Below are positions 24,614 to 34,319 of a stretch of DNA of 41,557 nucleotides, piece after piece. How positions within the stretch are numbered: position 1 is the stretch's first letter; each line of letters opens with the position of its first letter. The position numbers and the translations under genes were made by a program. Where the stretch lies: assembly GCF_029335485.1 (NCBI RefSeq), contig NZ_JARJLM010000482.1:1-41557 (forward strand), given 5' to 3'. The notes beneath the pieces are model-generated. The model was not told where the DNA came from. It made no database searches and saw only the letters and a list, made by a program, of their open reading frames with translations. The DNA is from Cupriavidus basilensis (lineage in GTDB: Bacteria > Pseudomonadota > Gammaproteobacteria > Burkholderiales > Burkholderiaceae).

Positions 24614-25514
24614 CCTGTCCCGCCGCGAGGCCGCGCTCCTGCTGGGCGTGGTGGTGGTGGCCTGGGGCATCAACTGGCCGGTCGGCAAGGCCTTGCTGCA
24701 CTACCTCAGTCCATTGTGGGCCACCACGCTGCGCTCGGCGGTCGGTACCGCCGCGCTGCTCGCGATCTGCGTGGCGCGCGGGCGCCTGATCCTGCCGCGC
24801 CGCGGCGACATGCCAGTGGTGCTGTGCGTCGGCCTGCTGCATATGACGGCCTTTTCGCTGCTGGTCAGCGTGGGACTGCAAACCGTGCCGGCGGCGCGCT
24901 CGGTGGTGCTGGCCTACACCACGCCGCTGTGGGTGGTGCCGGGCGCTTTCCTGCTGCTGCGCGAACCGCTCACGCGCGCCCGCGCGGCAGGCGTGATGCT
25001 AGGCCTTGCCGGGCTGGCGCTGATCTTCAATCCGCTGGCATTCGACTGGCACGACCGCGCCGCCTTGCTGGGCAACGGCCTGGTGCTGGCGGCGGCGCTG
25101 TGCTGGGCCGCCAGCATCCTTTACGTGCGCGCCCATCGATGGGTGTCGCCGCCGTTCGAGCTGACGTTCTGGCAGGCCTTGCTGGCGACTTGCGTGCTGG
25201 GCGTGCTGGCGCTGCGCCAGGAGGGGCCGCCGCAGTTGCGGCCGGAACCGGCATTCTGGCTCCTGCTGCTGTATGGCGGCGTGTTCGGCATCGCGCTGGC
25301 TTACTGGGCGCTGACCACGGTCAACCGTGCGCTGCCTGCCATGGCGACGTCGCTGGGGCTGCTCGGCGTGCCGGTGTTCGGCAGCCTGTGTTCGGCGCTG
25401 GCGCTGGGCGAGCCGCTGGGGCCGCCGTTGCTGGGCGCGATGGTGCTGATTGTCGGGGGCGTGGCGCTCGGCACCTGGAAGGGCCCGGGAGCGCAGCCGG
25501 CCGGGCGGCGCTGA
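24600..25514 (+). CDS. DMT-superfamily (EamA) transporter
   Basis: A 304-residue inner-membrane protein with ten predicted helices in two EamA repeats (about 8-140 and 155-290). The N-terminal helix VVVVAWGINWPVGK, the ARSVVLAYTTPLWV segment and the second-half ALTTVNRALPAMATSLGLLGVPVFG are typical of the DMT family of drug/metabolite exporters. The substrate is unknown. The ATG at 24600 overlaps the end of the FMN-split-barrel gene, suggesting coupling; no separate ribosome-binding sequence is obvious. A GTG at 24564 in frame is a less likely alternative. Confidence 0.9.
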   Translation: MASADLSRREAALLLGVVVVAWGINWPVGKALLHYLSPLWATTLRSAVGTAALLAICVARGRLILPRRGDMPVVLCVGLLHMTAFSLLVSVGLQTVPAARSVVLAYTTPLWVVPGAFLLLREPLTRARAAGVMLGLAGLALIFNPLAFDWHDRAALLGNGLVLAAALCWAASILYVRAHRWVSPPFELTFWQALLATCVLGVLALRQEGPPQLRPEPAFWLLLLYGGVFGIALAYWALTTVNRALPAMATSLGLLGVPVFGSLCSALALGEPLGPPLLGAMVLIVGGVALGTWKGPGAQPAGRR

Positions 25515-25547
25515 GCCGGAGCGCGGCGGGGGGGGCCGCGCTGCCGG
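25515..25547. terminator. GC-rich hairpin between convergent genes
   Basis: GCCGG-A-GCGCGGC pairs with GCCGCGC-T-GCCGGC across a G-rich loop, with one bulge. It fills the 39-base gap between the DMT gene and suhB. There is no T-tract, so its strength as a terminator is uncertain. Confidence 0.4.
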
Positions 25548-25553
25548 CTGCCT

Positions 25554-26390
25554 TTAGATGGCGGGCCTAGAGAGGACAGGCTTGGCGTTGTCCAGCGAGA
25601 ACGGCGACAGCAGGCGCACCATCTGCGCGAACGCCTTGGGGTTGCCGGCCAGCACTTCGCCCTGTTCCAGCTGGCGGGCTTCGCCGGCATAGTTGCCGAC
25701 CAGGCCGCCGGCCTCGGTCACCAGCAGCATGCCTGCCGCCATATCCCACGGCTTCAGCCCTTGCTCGAAGAAGCCGTCGGTGCGGCCGCAGGCCACATAG
25801 GCCAGGTCGAGCGCGGCCGAGCCCGGGCGGCGCAGGCCGGCGCAGCTTTGCGTCATCAGGGCGAACAGTTCCATGTACTGGTCCAGGCCGGCCATGTCGC
25901 GGTAGGGGAAGCCGGTGCCGATCAGGCAGTCGGCCAGCTTGTCGCGGCGCGACACGCGGATGCGGCGGTTGTTCAGGAACGCACCGGCGCCCTTGCTGGC
26001 AGTGAAGAGTTCGTCACGCGTGGGATCGTAGACCACCGCCTGCGCCGGCACGCCCTTGTGCAACTGGGCGATCGAGACGGCATACTGGGGAAAGCCGTGG
26101 ATGAAGTTGGTGGTGCCGTCGAGCGGGTCGATCACCCAGACGTATTCGCTGGCGGCTTCTTCGCCCTCGGCCCAGGACTGGCCGGACTCTTCCGCTAGAA
26201 TGGCGTGTTCCGGGTAGGCCGTGCGGATGATTTCGATGATCGCGGCCTCGGCGGCGCGGTCGACTTCGGTGACGAAATCGTTGTGCTGCTTGCGGGAGAC
26301 ATGGACCCGGTCGACGTCCATCGACGCGCGGTTGATGACGGAACCTGCCTTGCGGGCCGCCTTGACGGCGATATTTAGCATCGGATGCAT
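25554..26390 (-). CDS. suhB: Inositol-1-monophosphatase family protein SuhB
   Basis: A 278-residue Mg2+-dependent phosphatase of the IMPase superfamily. The metal motifs [16 protein letters not shown] (near residues 85-96) and WDMAAG are intact. SuhB in E. coli hydrolyses inositol phosphates and also acts with NusG/NusA in rRNA antitermination. The ATG at 26390 starts [16 protein letters not shown], the canonical N-terminus, and has GGAGAG six bases upstream; the longer open frame to 26522 is not conserved. It is divergent from trmJ with a 137-base gap; TACAAT on the minus strand at 26475-26480 may be its -10. Confidence 0.94.
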   Translation of the reverse strand: MHPMLNIAVKAARKAGSVINRASMDVDRVHVSRKQHNDFVTEVDRAAEAAIIEIIRTAYPEHAILAEESGQSWAEGEEAASEYVWVIDPLDGTTNFIHGFPQYAVSIAQLHKGVPAQAVVYDPTRDELFTASKGAGAFLNNRRIRVSRRDKLADCLIGTGFPYRDMAGLDQYMELFALMTQSCAGLRRPGSAALDLAYVACGRTDGFFEQGLKPWDMAAGMLLVTEAGGLVGNYAGEARQLEQGEVLAGNPKAFAQMVRLLSPFSLDNAKPVLSRPAI

Positions 26391-26527
26391 GAATCTCTCC
26401 AGGCCGGCCAGGGGTGCGCGGCCTGGCGCAAAAGGCCGGCGCGCTGCCCCCCGGGGCGGCTGACAACACAACGGATTGTAGAAGAACGGGCGCGTCGCGA
26501 TCGTGCAAAACGGGCGGCGCACCGAAG

Positions 26528-27514
26528 ATGAAGCCTGAATTGTATATGAACCCGCAGAACCAGACGAGCACGGCTGCCGGCGGCGCCGTTGCCGGCACCA
26601 CAGATCCCCGCTCCGGAACCGAGCCTATTCCACCAGGCAGAACGCAATCCGGGCTGCCGGCATCCGGTGCAGCGTTGGATGCATTTTCCGGGTCACCCGT
26701 TGCATTTGCCGCCGTGCGCTTCGTGCTGGTGGAAACCAGCCATCCGGGCAATGTCGGCGCAGTCGCGCGGGCCATGAAGACCATGGGCTTCGGCACCGTG
26801 CCGGGCAGCCTGGTGCTGGTGTCGCCACGCGAACCGGCGGTGCGTACGCATCCCGACGCGGTTGCCATGGCCAGCGGCGCGGACGATGTGCTGGCGGGCG
26901 CGGTGATCGTCGAGGATATCGAGAGCGCACTCGCCGGCACCGCCTACGCCGTGGCGCTGACCGCGCGGCAGCGCGAGTTCGGGCCGCCGCGCCTGTTGCC
27001 GCGCGACGCGGTCGCGCAGGCCGCCGGCCGCATCGCCGCCCGCCATGCCGCCGATCCCGCTGCCTGCGGCGCCCATATTGCCTTCGTCTTCGGCAACGAG
27101 CGCTTCGGCCTGCCCAACGACGCGGTGGATCGCTGCTCGGCGGTTACCCATATTCCGGCCAACCCGGCCTATACCTCGCTGAATCTTGCCCAGGCGGTGC
27201 AACTGGTGGCCTACGAGATGCGTCTCGCGCTGCTGGAGGTGAGGGCCACGCCGCTCGCCGAGATCGGCTATGCTGATGAACCGGCCACCGCCGAGCAGGT
27301 CGAGGCCATGTTCGGCCACCTGCAGGCGGGGCTGGAGGCGATTGGCTTCCTCGATCCTGCCAGCCCCAAGAAGCTGATGCCGCGCCTGCGCAGGCTGCTG
27401 GCGCGCAGCGGACTGGAGCGCGAGGAAGTCAATATCCTGCGCGGCATCGCCAAGCACATGCTGGCGGCCGCGCAAGGATCCGGCGCCCGCGCGCCAACCA
27501 AACAGGAGAAGTGA
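26528..27514 (+). CDS. trmJ: tRNA (cytidine/uridine-2'-O)-methyltransferase TrmJ
   Basis: A 328-residue SPOUT-class methyltransferase that modifies the ribose at position 32 of the anticodon loop. The core starts near residue 60: [20 protein letters not shown], then [15 protein letters not shown] and the knot segment [21 protein letters not shown]. The C-terminal helical extension is typical of TrmJ. The first 60 residues are a Pro/Gly/Thr-rich tail with no fold; the start is therefore uncertain between ATG 26528 and ATG 26546, neither with a strong ribosome-binding site. The next gene begins four bases after the stop. Confidence 0.92.
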   Translation: MKPELYMNPQNQTSTAAGGAVAGTTDPRSGTEPIPPGRTQSGLPASGAALDAFSGSPVAFAAVRFVLVETSHPGNVGAVARAMKTMGFGTVPGSLVLVSPREPAVRTHPDAVAMASGADDVLAGAVIVEDIESALAGTAYAVALTARQREFGPPRLLPRDAVAQAAGRIAARHAADPAACGAHIAFVFGNERFGLPNDAVDRCSAVTHIPANPAYTSLNLAQAVQLVAYEMRLALLEVRATPLAEIGYADEPATAEQVEAMFGHLQAGLEAIGFLDPASPKKLMPRLRRLLARSGLEREEVNILRGIAKHMLAAAQGSGARAPTKQEK

Positions 27515-27518
27515 GCAG

Positions 27519-28634
27519 GTGGAGATTCCGGCCTACTACATGCGCGGCGGCACCAGCAAGGGGGTGTTCTTCCTGGCTGACGACCTGCCGTCCGACCCGG
27601 CCGAGCGCGATGCCGTACTGCTGCGCGTGACCGGTTCGCCCGATCCGTGCGGCAGGCACGCCGACGGCATGGGCGGCGCCGGCGCCGGCATGGTGGTGCT
27701 GGTGCGCGCCTCGCAACGGCCGGACTGCGACGTGGACTACCTGCTGGGCACGGTGGCGACCGGCGAACCGCGCATCGACTGGTCCGGCAACTGCGCCGAC
27801 CTGTCGGCTGCGGTGGGTCCGTTCGCGATCTGGCGCGGCTTTGTACCGGCGCGCGACAGCGTCACCACGGTCCGTATCCGGCAGCAGGATAGCGGCCAGG
27901 TATTGCTTGCGCATGTGCCCTGCCGCAACGGCCATCCGCTGGAGGACGGCGATTTCGGCGAGGAGGGCGTGCCGTTCCCGGCGGCCGAGATCGTGCTCGA
28001 TTACCTGGCGCCGGCCATCGCGCCGCCACCCTTGTGTCCCACCGGCAAGGTGGTGGACAGGCTCGACGTGCCTGGCGTCGGCGCCATCGAGGCAACGCTG
28101 GTCGCGGCGGGCCATCCCACGGTGTTCGTGCTGGCCGCCGCCGCAGGCCTGGTCGGCACCGAGTTGCCCGAGCGCATCAACGGCGATGCCTTGCTGCTGG
28201 CCCGGCTCGAAGCGATTCGCGCGCAAGGGGCGGTGGCCATGGGCCTGGCGCCCGACGCGCACGATCCTCCGTCCGTGCCCGCGATCGCCTTGGTGGCGCC
28301 GCGGGCCGGCTATCGCTGCAGCGCCGGCGCCTGGATCGAGGCCGAGCGCATCGACGTGCTGGCCCGCATTCTTTCCACGGGGCGCGCTTGCCACGGCCTC
28401 AGCGTGACAGCCGGCATCGCGCTGGCGGTGGCGGCCAGCCTGCCGGGCTCGGTGGTGCAGCGGGCCGCGGCGCATAGCGGCGGCCGGACCCGTATCGGCC
28501 ATGCATCGGGCACCCTCTCGGTGGGCGCCGTCACGGCCCTGCGCGATGGTGCGTGGGTGATGGAGCGCGCCGTGATCAGCCGCAGCGCGCGCCGCCTGAT
28601 GAGCGGCCTGGCCCACGTGCCCGAGCGATGTTGA
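27519..28634 (+). CDS. PrpF/4-oxalomesaconate tautomerase-family isomerase
   Basis: A 371-residue member of the PrpF family, which has the diaminopimelate-epimerase fold and interconverts double bonds in tricarboxylic acids (2-methylaconitate, oxalomesaconate). Seen: YYMRGGTSKGVFF with Lys14, the DPCGRHADGMGG turn and SGNCADLSAAVGPFAI with Cys92, a likely catalytic residue. The later HPTVFV and TYDLSTG-like regions are diverged. The start is GTG 27519, four bases after the trmJ stop, with AGGAG at 27503-27507; the protein begins MEIPAYYMRGG as expected. No prpB/prpC genes are nearby, so the methylcitrate role is not supported by context and the substrate is open. Confidence 0.85.
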   Translation: MEIPAYYMRGGTSKGVFFLADDLPSDPAERDAVLLRVTGSPDPCGRHADGMGGAGAGMVVLVRASQRPDCDVDYLLGTVATGEPRIDWSGNCADLSAAVGPFAIWRGFVPARDSVTTVRIRQQDSGQVLLAHVPCRNGHPLEDGDFGEEGVPFPAAEIVLDYLAPAIAPPPLCPTGKVVDRLDVPGVGAIEATLVAAGHPTVFVLAAAAGLVGTELPERINGDALLLARLEAIRAQGAVAMGLAPDAHDPPSVPAIALVAPRAGYRCSAGAWIEAERIDVLARILSTGRACHGLSVTAGIALAVAASLPGSVVQRAAAHSGGRTRIGHASGTLSVGAVTALRDGAWVMERAVISRSARRLMSGLAHVPERC

Positions 28635-28847
28635 TGGGTGGCGCCGGAATCGTCTGTGCCACCGTGGCTCGCGCCCCGGTACCGGCTGCGGCGATGGCGC
28701 CTTTTCCGTCAATGTCCATGGCGGCGTCAGGGCAACAAATCTCTTACACTCCCTGATCCCGTTTCTACCGGCCAATGACCATGCCGGCGATCGCGCAAGT
28801 CCTGCCAGGGCACGCGGCGCACGGCGTGGCAACACGACACGACCAAG

Positions 28848-29591
28848 ATGTTCTCTCGTCTGAAGGAAGATATCGACGCCATCATGCGGCGCGACCCCGC
28901 CGCGCGCAGCCGTCTGGAGGTGCTGACCTGCTATCCCGGCCTGCATGCCGTGGTGTTCCATCGCCTCGCGCACACTTGCTGGAATGGCGGGTTCCACTGG
29001 CTGGGCAGATGGATTTCCCACTGGTCCCGTTTTTTCACCGGCATCGAGATCCATCCGGGCGCCAAGGTCGGGCGGCGCGTGTTCATCGACCACGGCATGG
29101 GCGTGGTGGTGGGCGAGACCGCGGAAATCGGCGACGACTGCACCATCTACCAGGGCGTGACCCTGGGCGGCACCTCGCTGTACAAGGGGCAGAAGCGCCA
29201 CCCCACGCTGGGCACCAACGTGGTGGTGAGCGCCGGCGCCAAGGTGCTGGGCGGCTATACCATCGGCGACGGCGCGCGCATCGGCTCCAATGCCGTGGTG
29301 CTCAAGCCGGTGCCGGCGGGCGCCACCGCGGTGGGCGTGCCGGCGCGCATCATCCTGCCGGATGCGCCGAGCGCGCAGCAGGGTGCCAAGCAGGAGTTCT
29401 CCGCCTACGGCATCACCCCGAATGCGGACGATCCGGTATCGCTGGCGCTTAAGAGCCTGATCGACAACGCGGCGCAACAGCACGAGCGCATCGAGACCGT
29501 GCTGGCCGCGCTGGACCGGCTCGGCGAGCACCTCGAGAACACGCCGAACGACCGCTTCGACGCGAGCGAGCTGCGCAAGCTGATGAAGTAG
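28848..29591 (+). CDS. cysE: Serine O-acetyltransferase CysE
   Basis: A 247-residue enzyme that makes O-acetylserine from serine and acetyl-CoA, the first step of cysteine synthesis. The N-terminal helical part ([19 protein letters not shown]) is the short form, without the long N-terminal domain of E. coli CysE. The left-handed parallel helix runs from [16 protein letters not shown] to VPARII, with the catalytic His-Gly pair in FIDHGMGVV and the [13 protein letters not shown] loop. The C-terminal 50 residues ([10 protein letters not shown] onward) form a helical tail. The start ATG has only a weak upstream purine run. A TACACT at 28745-28750 is a weak -10 candidate. Confidence 0.93.
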   Translation: MFSRLKEDIDAIMRRDPAARSRLEVLTCYPGLHAVVFHRLAHTCWNGGFHWLGRWISHWSRFFTGIEIHPGAKVGRRVFIDHGMGVVVGETAEIGDDCTIYQGVTLGGTSLYKGQKRHPTLGTNVVVSAGAKVLGGYTIGDGARIGSNAVVLKPVPAGATAVGVPARIILPDAPSAQQGAKQEFSAYGITPNADDPVSLALKSLIDNAAQQHERIETVLAALDRLGEHLENTPNDRFDASELRKLMK

Positions 29592-29729
29592 GAAAGGCGG
29601 GGCTGCCGCGAACGGCCGGCGGTGAGGCTAGGCCGCCCGTGCGTCTTTGGCAGTGCTGGTGGCGTCGATGATGGTGGTGATTGGCTTGTCGCCGGCGCGT
29701 CCGGCGCCAGTCAGCCTGGTCCCGCCTGG

Positions 29730-30527
29730 TCAGTCCACCCGCACTTGCGGCAATACGCTGAATCCGCTCGCATCCAGCTGCAATACGGCGGCGCGCGGCC
29801 GCTTGCCGTCGAGATCCCAGTCGGTCAGTACCCAGCGCACGCCTTCCGGGCTTTCGTGCCGGGCGGGGCGGTGAGTGTGGCCATGCACCAGCACCGGCGC
29901 ACGGCTGGCGCGCAGCAGCGAGGCCACGGCCTGCGGGGTGGTGTCGCCATAGTCTGGCGGCGCGTCGCGGCGTGCCTGGCTGGCACGGCCGGCCTCGCTG
30001 TCGGCACGCAGGCGGCGCGCCACGCGCAGCCGCAGCGCCAGCGGCAGCGACAGGAACACGCGCTGTACCCAGCGCTTGCGGGTCCAGCGGCGAAAGCGCA
30101 TGTAGCGCTCGTCGTCGGTGCACAGCATGTCGCCGTGGCTTAGCACGACGCGCTGGCCGGCGCATTCGATCACGCTGGGGTCGGGCAGCAGGGTGGCGCC
30201 GGCGGCGCGCGCGAAGCGCTGCCCCAGCAGGAAGTCGCGGTTGCCGTGCATCAGGTACACCTGCACGCCGCGTCCCGCGAGCTTGCGCAGCGTGGCCGCG
30301 ACCTGCGCGGCGAAAGGGCTGTCGGTTTCCTCGTCGCCTACCCAGAATTCAAAAAAATCGCCCAGGATGAACAGGGCGCGCGCATCGTGCGCGGCGCGTT
30401 CGAGCGCCTGCTCGAAGGAGGCCAGCGTGCGCGGCATCTCCGGCGTGAGATGCAGGTCGGAAATGAACCACGCCGGCGCCGGCACCGCGAGGGCGCCGGC
30501 AGCCGGCGTGGATGGGGTCGCAGTCAT
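29730..30527 (-). CDS. lpxH: UDP-2,3-diacylglucosamine diphosphatase
   Basis: LpxH cleaves UDP-2,3-diacylglucosamine to lipid X and UMP in lipid A synthesis at the inner membrane. The calcineurin-like metal motifs are all present: SDLHL at 23-27, GDFFEFW, HGNRDFLL, SHGDMLCTDD and HGHTHRP. The basic segment after the fourth motif (RRWTRKRWVQR) is the lid helix region. The 265-residue product is slightly longer than E. coli LpxH (240), with an Ala/Pro-rich N-terminal tail. It is the last gene of the TPR-ppiA-ppiB-lpxH series, 87 bases after ppiB. Confidence 0.95.
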   Translation of the reverse strand: MTATPSTPAAGALAVPAPAWFISDLHLTPEMPRTLASFEQALERAAHDARALFILGDFFEFWVGDEETDSPFAAQVAATLRKLAGRGVQVYLMHGNRDFLLGQRFARAAGATLLPDPSVIECAGQRVVLSHGDMLCTDDERYMRFRRWTRKRWVQRVFLSLPLALRLRVARRLRADSEAGRASQARRDAPPDYGDTTPQAVASLLRASRAPVLVHGHTHRPARHESPEGVRWVLTDWDLDGKRPRAAVLQLDASGFSVLPQVRVD

Positions 30528-30614
30528 GCGTATGGAAAGAGAATCTGGCCTGACTTCATGCCGCGACCCCGCGAAGGCCCGGAGGAACGTGTCCCGGCGA
30601 GGATTGCCAGTGGC

Positions 30615-31115
30615 TTATTCGGCCACCACGGCCTTCTCGATGATCACGTCCTCGAGCGGCACGTCCTGGTGGAAGCCTGCGCTGCCGGTGCGCACGCCCT
30701 TGATCTTCTCGACCACGTCGGTGCCGTCGGTCACCTTGCCGAACACGGCGTAGCCGAAGCCTTGCGGGGTCGGCGAGGTGAAGTTGAGGAAGTCGTTGTC
30801 GACGGTGTTGATGAAGAACTGCGCGGTGGCCGAGTGCGGTGCGTTGGTACGCGCCATGGCAACCGTGTAGCGATCGTTCTTGAGGCCGTTGCCGGCTTCG
30901 TTCTCGATCGGGGCATCGGTGCCTTTCTGCTTCATGCCGGGTTCGAAACCGCCGCCCTGGATCATGAAGTTCTTGATCACGCGATGAAAGATGGTGTTGT
31001 CGTAGTGGCCCTTGCGCACATACGACAGGAAGTTTTCCACCGACTTGGGCGCTTTTTCGGCGTCGAGTTCAATGGTGATGACACCCTGGTTGGTGTGGAG
31101 TTCTACCTTGGACAT
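30615..31115 (-). CDS. ppiB: Cytoplasmic peptidyl-prolyl isomerase PpiB
   Basis: A 166-residue cyclophilin without a signal sequence. Catalytic-site residues are visible in [23 protein letters not shown] and [12 protein letters not shown]. It accelerates cis-trans isomerisation of proline peptide bonds in the cytoplasm. AAGGAAAG precedes the ATG. It lies 21 bases downstream of ppiA, from which it probably arose by duplication; the two share the same motif order, but ppiA has a signal peptide. Confidence 0.95.
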   Translation of the reverse strand: MSKVELHTNQGVITIELDAEKAPKSVENFLSYVRKGHYDNTIFHRVIKNFMIQGGGFEPGMKQKGTDAPIENEAGNGLKNDRYTVAMARTNAPHSATAQFFINTVDNDFLNFTSPTPQGFGYAVFGKVTDGTDVVEKIKGVRTGSAGFHQDVPLEDVIIEKAVVAE

Positions 31116-31136
31116 TTGCTTTCCTTTGTTCGGTGG

Positions 31137-31721
31137 TTATTTGACGACGGTGGCCGACTCGATCACGATCGGCGTAGCGGGCACATTGTGCATCGGGCCA
31201 TACGAGGTGGTAGGCGCGCTCTTGATCTTTTCGACAGTATCCATGCCTTCTACCACCTTGCCGAAAACGGCGTAACCGTTGCCGTCCGGCTGCGGATAGT
31301 CGAGGCTGGAATTATCCGCCACATTGATGAAGAACTGGGCGGTGGCGGAGTTGGGATCGCTGGTGCGTGCCATGGCGACCGTGCCGGCCTTGTTCTTCAG
31401 CCCGTTCTGGGATTCCAGCGGGATCGGCGAGCGCGTGGGCTTTTGCTTCATGTCGCGGTCGAAGCCGCCGCCTTGCACCATGAAGCCGTTAATGACGCGA
31501 TGGAAGATGGTGCCGCCATAGAAGCCGCTCTTGACGTACTCCATGAAGTTCGCCACGGTCTTGGGCGCCGCGTCGGGATAGACCTCCAGCGTGAACTTGC
31601 CGGCACTGGTGACGAATTGCACCCGTTCGGCTTTCGCCTGCTGTGCCTGCGCGGCCAGCGGCGAGAGCGCCAGGGTGCCGGCAATCATGCCGGCAAGGAC
31701 GAGGCGACGCGAAAAGATCAT
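31137..31721 (-). CDS. ppiA: Periplasmic peptidyl-prolyl isomerase PpiA
   Basis: A 194-residue cyclophilin with a signal peptide (MIFSRRLVLAGMIAGTLAL, cleavage after AAQA). Core motifs match PpiB: FHRVINGFMVQGGGF, TAQFFINV and YAVFGKVVEG. It should act on proline bonds of exported proteins. The ATG at 31721 is used because GGAG is six bases upstream; an ATG at 31733 in frame has no ribosome-binding sequence. It follows the TPR gene by 79 bases and precedes ppiB. Confidence 0.94.
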   Translation of the reverse strand: MIFSRRLVLAGMIAGTLALSPLAAQAQQAKAERVQFVTSAGKFTLEVYPDAAPKTVANFMEYVKSGFYGGTIFHRVINGFMVQGGGFDRDMKQKPTRSPIPLESQNGLKNKAGTVAMARTSDPNSATAQFFINVADNSSLDYPQPDGNGYAVFGKVVEGMDTVEKIKSAPTTSYGPMHNVPATPIVIESATVVK

Positions 31722-31800
31722 GCTTGACTCCATGGATCGGGGTAACTATTTGGAAACAGCGGGGCGGGGCGGATGACCGGCCCCGCCAGCCAGGCAAGGT

Positions 31801-32496
31801 TTACCGCGCGGGCGCGGCAGCCGGAGCGCTGGCTGCCGCGGCAGGCTTGCGGGCGGCGCCGGCCGGCTGGCTTGCCACGGCCGGTTGCAACTGCCTGAGG
31901 CCGGCGGCGGCACCGGCTTCCTTGGGGTTATGGCGCAGTGCGTCGCGGTAGGCATTCTCAGCCAGGCGGCGATAGACGTCGCCCAGGTTGGCATAGCCGA
32001 CGGCGAAATCGGGTTTGACATCGATCGCGATCAACAATTCCGCCTCGGCGCGCTTGAGGTCGCCGCGCTTGGCATACAGCAGGGCCAGGTTGTTGTGCGG
32101 TTCGGGCAGTTCCGGGAAATCCTGGGCCATGGAAGCCAGCGCCGCGATGGCTTCGTCCTCGCGCCCGGCCTGGGCCAGGGCCCAGGCACGCTCGAAACGC
32201 GCCTGCGCATTGCGCGGATTGGTGGCCAGCACGCGGTCGAAGCGGTCGATTGCCTCGTCATAGCGCTTCTGCGACGCCGCTTTCTCGGCGTCGGCCATGC
32301 CCGGGTCCGCCGAGCGCACACCGCCGGCCGCGGCGGCCGGGGCGGCGAGCGACTGCGGTCCGTTCTGCGCGCGGGCGGGTGCCGCCACGGCCAGCACGCC
32401 TGCCAGGATGGCCGCCAGGGCGAGTGAGGCCGCCGCAATGCGTCGGTGCGCGGGCTGGGGTGAAGCGGTTGCTATGGTGGGCAGGAACAGGCTCAT
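31801..32496 (-). CDS. Exported tetratricopeptide-repeat protein
   Basis: A 231-residue protein with a signal sequence (hydrophobic RIAAASLALAAILAGVLAVAAP, probable cleavage after ARA), then about three TPR units at roughly 68-175 (EKAASQKRYDEAIDRFDRV, RFERAWALAQAGREDEAI, PHNNLALLYAKRGDLKRAE, VGYANLGDVYRRLAENAY), and an Ala/Pro-rich tail. It is probably a periplasmic scaffold for protein contacts; partners are unknown. The start is the ATG at 32496, just behind the promoter; the longer open frame upstream overlaps the cysS leader and has no conserved content. It leads the ppiA-ppiB-lpxH series. Confidence 0.8.
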   Translation of the reverse strand: MSLFLPTIATASPQPAHRRIAAASLALAAILAGVLAVAAPARAQNGPQSLAAPAAAAGGVRSADPGMADAEKAASQKRYDEAIDRFDRVLATNPRNAQARFERAWALAQAGREDEAIAALASMAQDFPELPEPHNNLALLYAKRGDLKRAEAELLIAIDVKPDFAVGYANLGDVYRRLAENAYRDALRHNPKEAGAAAGLRQLQPAVASQPAGAARKPAAAASAPAAAPAR

Positions 32497-32509
32497 GTAT
32501 GGGCGGTCC

Positions 32510-32515
32510 GTTATA
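32510..32515 (-). promoter_or_regulatory. -10 element of the TPR-ppiA-ppiB-lpxH operon
   Basis: Minus-strand TATAAC, about 14 bases upstream of the TPR gene ATG at 32496. The leader would be only a few bases, another near-leaderless start in this window. Confidence 0.45.
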
Positions 32516-32930
32516 CTCCGCGGCATTCTAGCAAAGCGCGGCCATGCCGGCCCGGGTATCGGCGCCATCTGCCGCCAATGCCGCCTTTGCGGGCCTGCCG
32601 CGGTTCGCCGCAAGGCGGGCGAGGGGCCACCGCGGCCGGGCGCTTCCGGTAAGATATGGGGCGCGCCTGTTTGCGCAGGCGCAAGTAGCCGGTCCCGCGA
32701 ATGGCGCGACAATGGCGCATCTGGTGTCTCGCAAGGGTTGTCCCGCCGTACCGTTGTCCCTGCCATCCCCGTTTTCCCGCCGCGTGGCGGGAGAGCCAGC
32801 CCGTAGCCGGTCACGGGCGCTCCGGAGCAGGGCGGCGCGGCGCGGGCAGCCGGGCGGGCACCAGTTTGGTGCCAGTGACGTACCCGCTGCCATGCCACCG
32901 GCAGGATTTCTCATCCATTCACCTTGTTTC
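32516..32930 (+). promoter_or_regulatory. Long cysS leader region with two hairpins
   Basis: No gene is supported in this stretch upstream of cysS. A TAAGAT at 32650-32655 could be the cysS -10, which would give a leader of about 270 bases. It contains two perfect hairpins: GCGCCTG/CAGGCGC (32663-32682, six-base loop) and TCCCGCC/GGCGGGA (32775-32792, four-base loop). The open frame continues through it into cysS but shows no conserved residues. A structured regulatory leader is possible but unproven. Confidence 0.35.
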
Positions 32931-34319
32931 ATGCATCCTCTGAATATCTACAACACGCTCGCGCGTGAAAAACAGCCTTTCGTGCCAATCGAACCCGGCC
33001 GTGTGCGCATGTATGTGTGCGGCATGACGGTGTACGACTATTGTCACGTCGGCCATGCGCGCGTGATGGTGGTATTCGACATGGTGCAGCGCTGGCTGCG
33101 CACCGCCGGCTACCAGGTGACCTACGTACAGAACATCACCGATATCGATGACAAGATCATTCGCCGCGCCGCGGAGAATGGCGAGACCATCGGTGCGCTG
33201 ACCGACCGCTTCATCCGCTATATGCACGAAGATGCCGATGCGCTCGGCATCCAGCGCCCGGATCACGAGCCGCGCGCCACCGCCTACGTGCCGCAGATGC
33301 TCGACATCATCGGCAAGCTGGAGGCCCGTGGCCTGGCCTACCAGGCCAGCGACGGCGACGTGAACTACGCGGTGCGCAAGTTCCCGAACTACGGCCGGCT
33401 GTCGGGCAAGTCGCTCGAAGACCTGCGCGCCGGGGAACGCGTCGCCGCCAATGAAGCCAAGCACGATCCGCTCGATTTCGTGCTGTGGAAATCCGCCAAG
33501 GAGAGCGAGCCTGCCGAAAGCAAGTGGGACTCCAAGTGGGGCACGGGCCGGCCTGGCTGGCATATCGAGTGCTCCGCGATGAGCTGCGCGCTGCTGGGCG
33601 AGCACTTCGATATCCACGGCGGCGGCGCCGATCTGCAGTTCCCCCACCACGAGAACGAGATCGCGCAGTCCGAAGGCGCTAGCGGCAAGACCTTCGTCAA
33701 TATGTGGATGCACAACGGCTTCGTGCGCGTCAACGACGAAAAGATGTCGAAATCGCTCGGCAATTTCTTCACCATCCGCGATGTGCTCAAGGAGTACGAC
33801 GCCGAGGTGGTGCGCTTCTTCATCCTGCGCGCGCACTACCGCAGCCCGCTGAACTACAGCGATGCCCACCTCGACGACGCCCGCCATTCGCTCACCCGCC
33901 TTTACACCGCGCTCAAGGACGCGCAGCCCGACGGCCGGCCGCTCGACTGGGAAGAGGCGCATGCGCGCCGCTTCGTGGAGGCCATGGGCGATGACTTCAA
34001 CACACCGGTGGCCATGGCCGTGCTGTTCGACCTGGCCGGCGAAGTCAATCGCACCGGATCGCCGGAGGTGGCGCGACAGCTCAAGGCGCTCGGCGCTACG
34101 CTCGGCCTGCTCGAGCGCGATGCGCATGCGTTCCTGCAGGGGGGCAAGATGGCCGGCGGCCTGCAGCCGGCGCAGATCGAAGCCCTGATCGCGGCGCGCA
34201 AGCAAGCCAAGGCCGAGCGTGATTTCGCGCAAGCCGACCGCATCCGCGCCGAACTGCTGGAGGGTGGCGTCATCCTTGAAGACAAGCCGGGCGGTGTCAC
34301 CGAGTGGAGGCGCGCTTGA
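32931..34319 (+). CDS. cysS: Cysteinyl-tRNA synthetase
   Basis: A class I synthetase of 462 residues (E. coli 461). Zinc ligands include Cys30 in YVCGMTVYD, the Cys of HIECSAMS, and the His/Glu of FPHHENE. The HIGH motif is HVGH at 39-42 and KMSKS is at 271-275. It loads cysteine onto tRNA-Cys in the cytoplasm. The ATG at 32931 gives the canonical start [14 protein letters not shown]; the upstream in-frame codons belong to the leader. Its stop overlaps the TTG start of the DNA glycosylase gene. Confidence 0.97.
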   Translation: MHPLNIYNTLAREKQPFVPIEPGRVRMYVCGMTVYDYCHVGHARVMVVFDMVQRWLRTAGYQVTYVQNITDIDDKIIRRAAENGETIGALTDRFIRYMHEDADALGIQRPDHEPRATAYVPQMLDIIGKLEARGLAYQASDGDVNYAVRKFPNYGRLSGKSLEDLRAGERVAANEAKHDPLDFVLWKSAKESEPAESKWDSKWGTGRPGWHIECSAMSCALLGEHFDIHGGGADLQFPHHENEIAQSEGASGKTFVNMWMHNGFVRVNDEKMSKSLGNFFTIRDVLKEYDAEVVRFFILRAHYRSPLNYSDAHLDDARHSLTRLYTALKDAQPDGRPLDWEEAHARRFVEAMGDDFNTPVAMAVLFDLAGEVNRTGSPEVARQLKALGATLGLLERDAHAFLQGGKMAGGLQPAQIEALIAARKQAKAERDFAQADRIRAELLEGGVILEDKPGGVTEWRRA

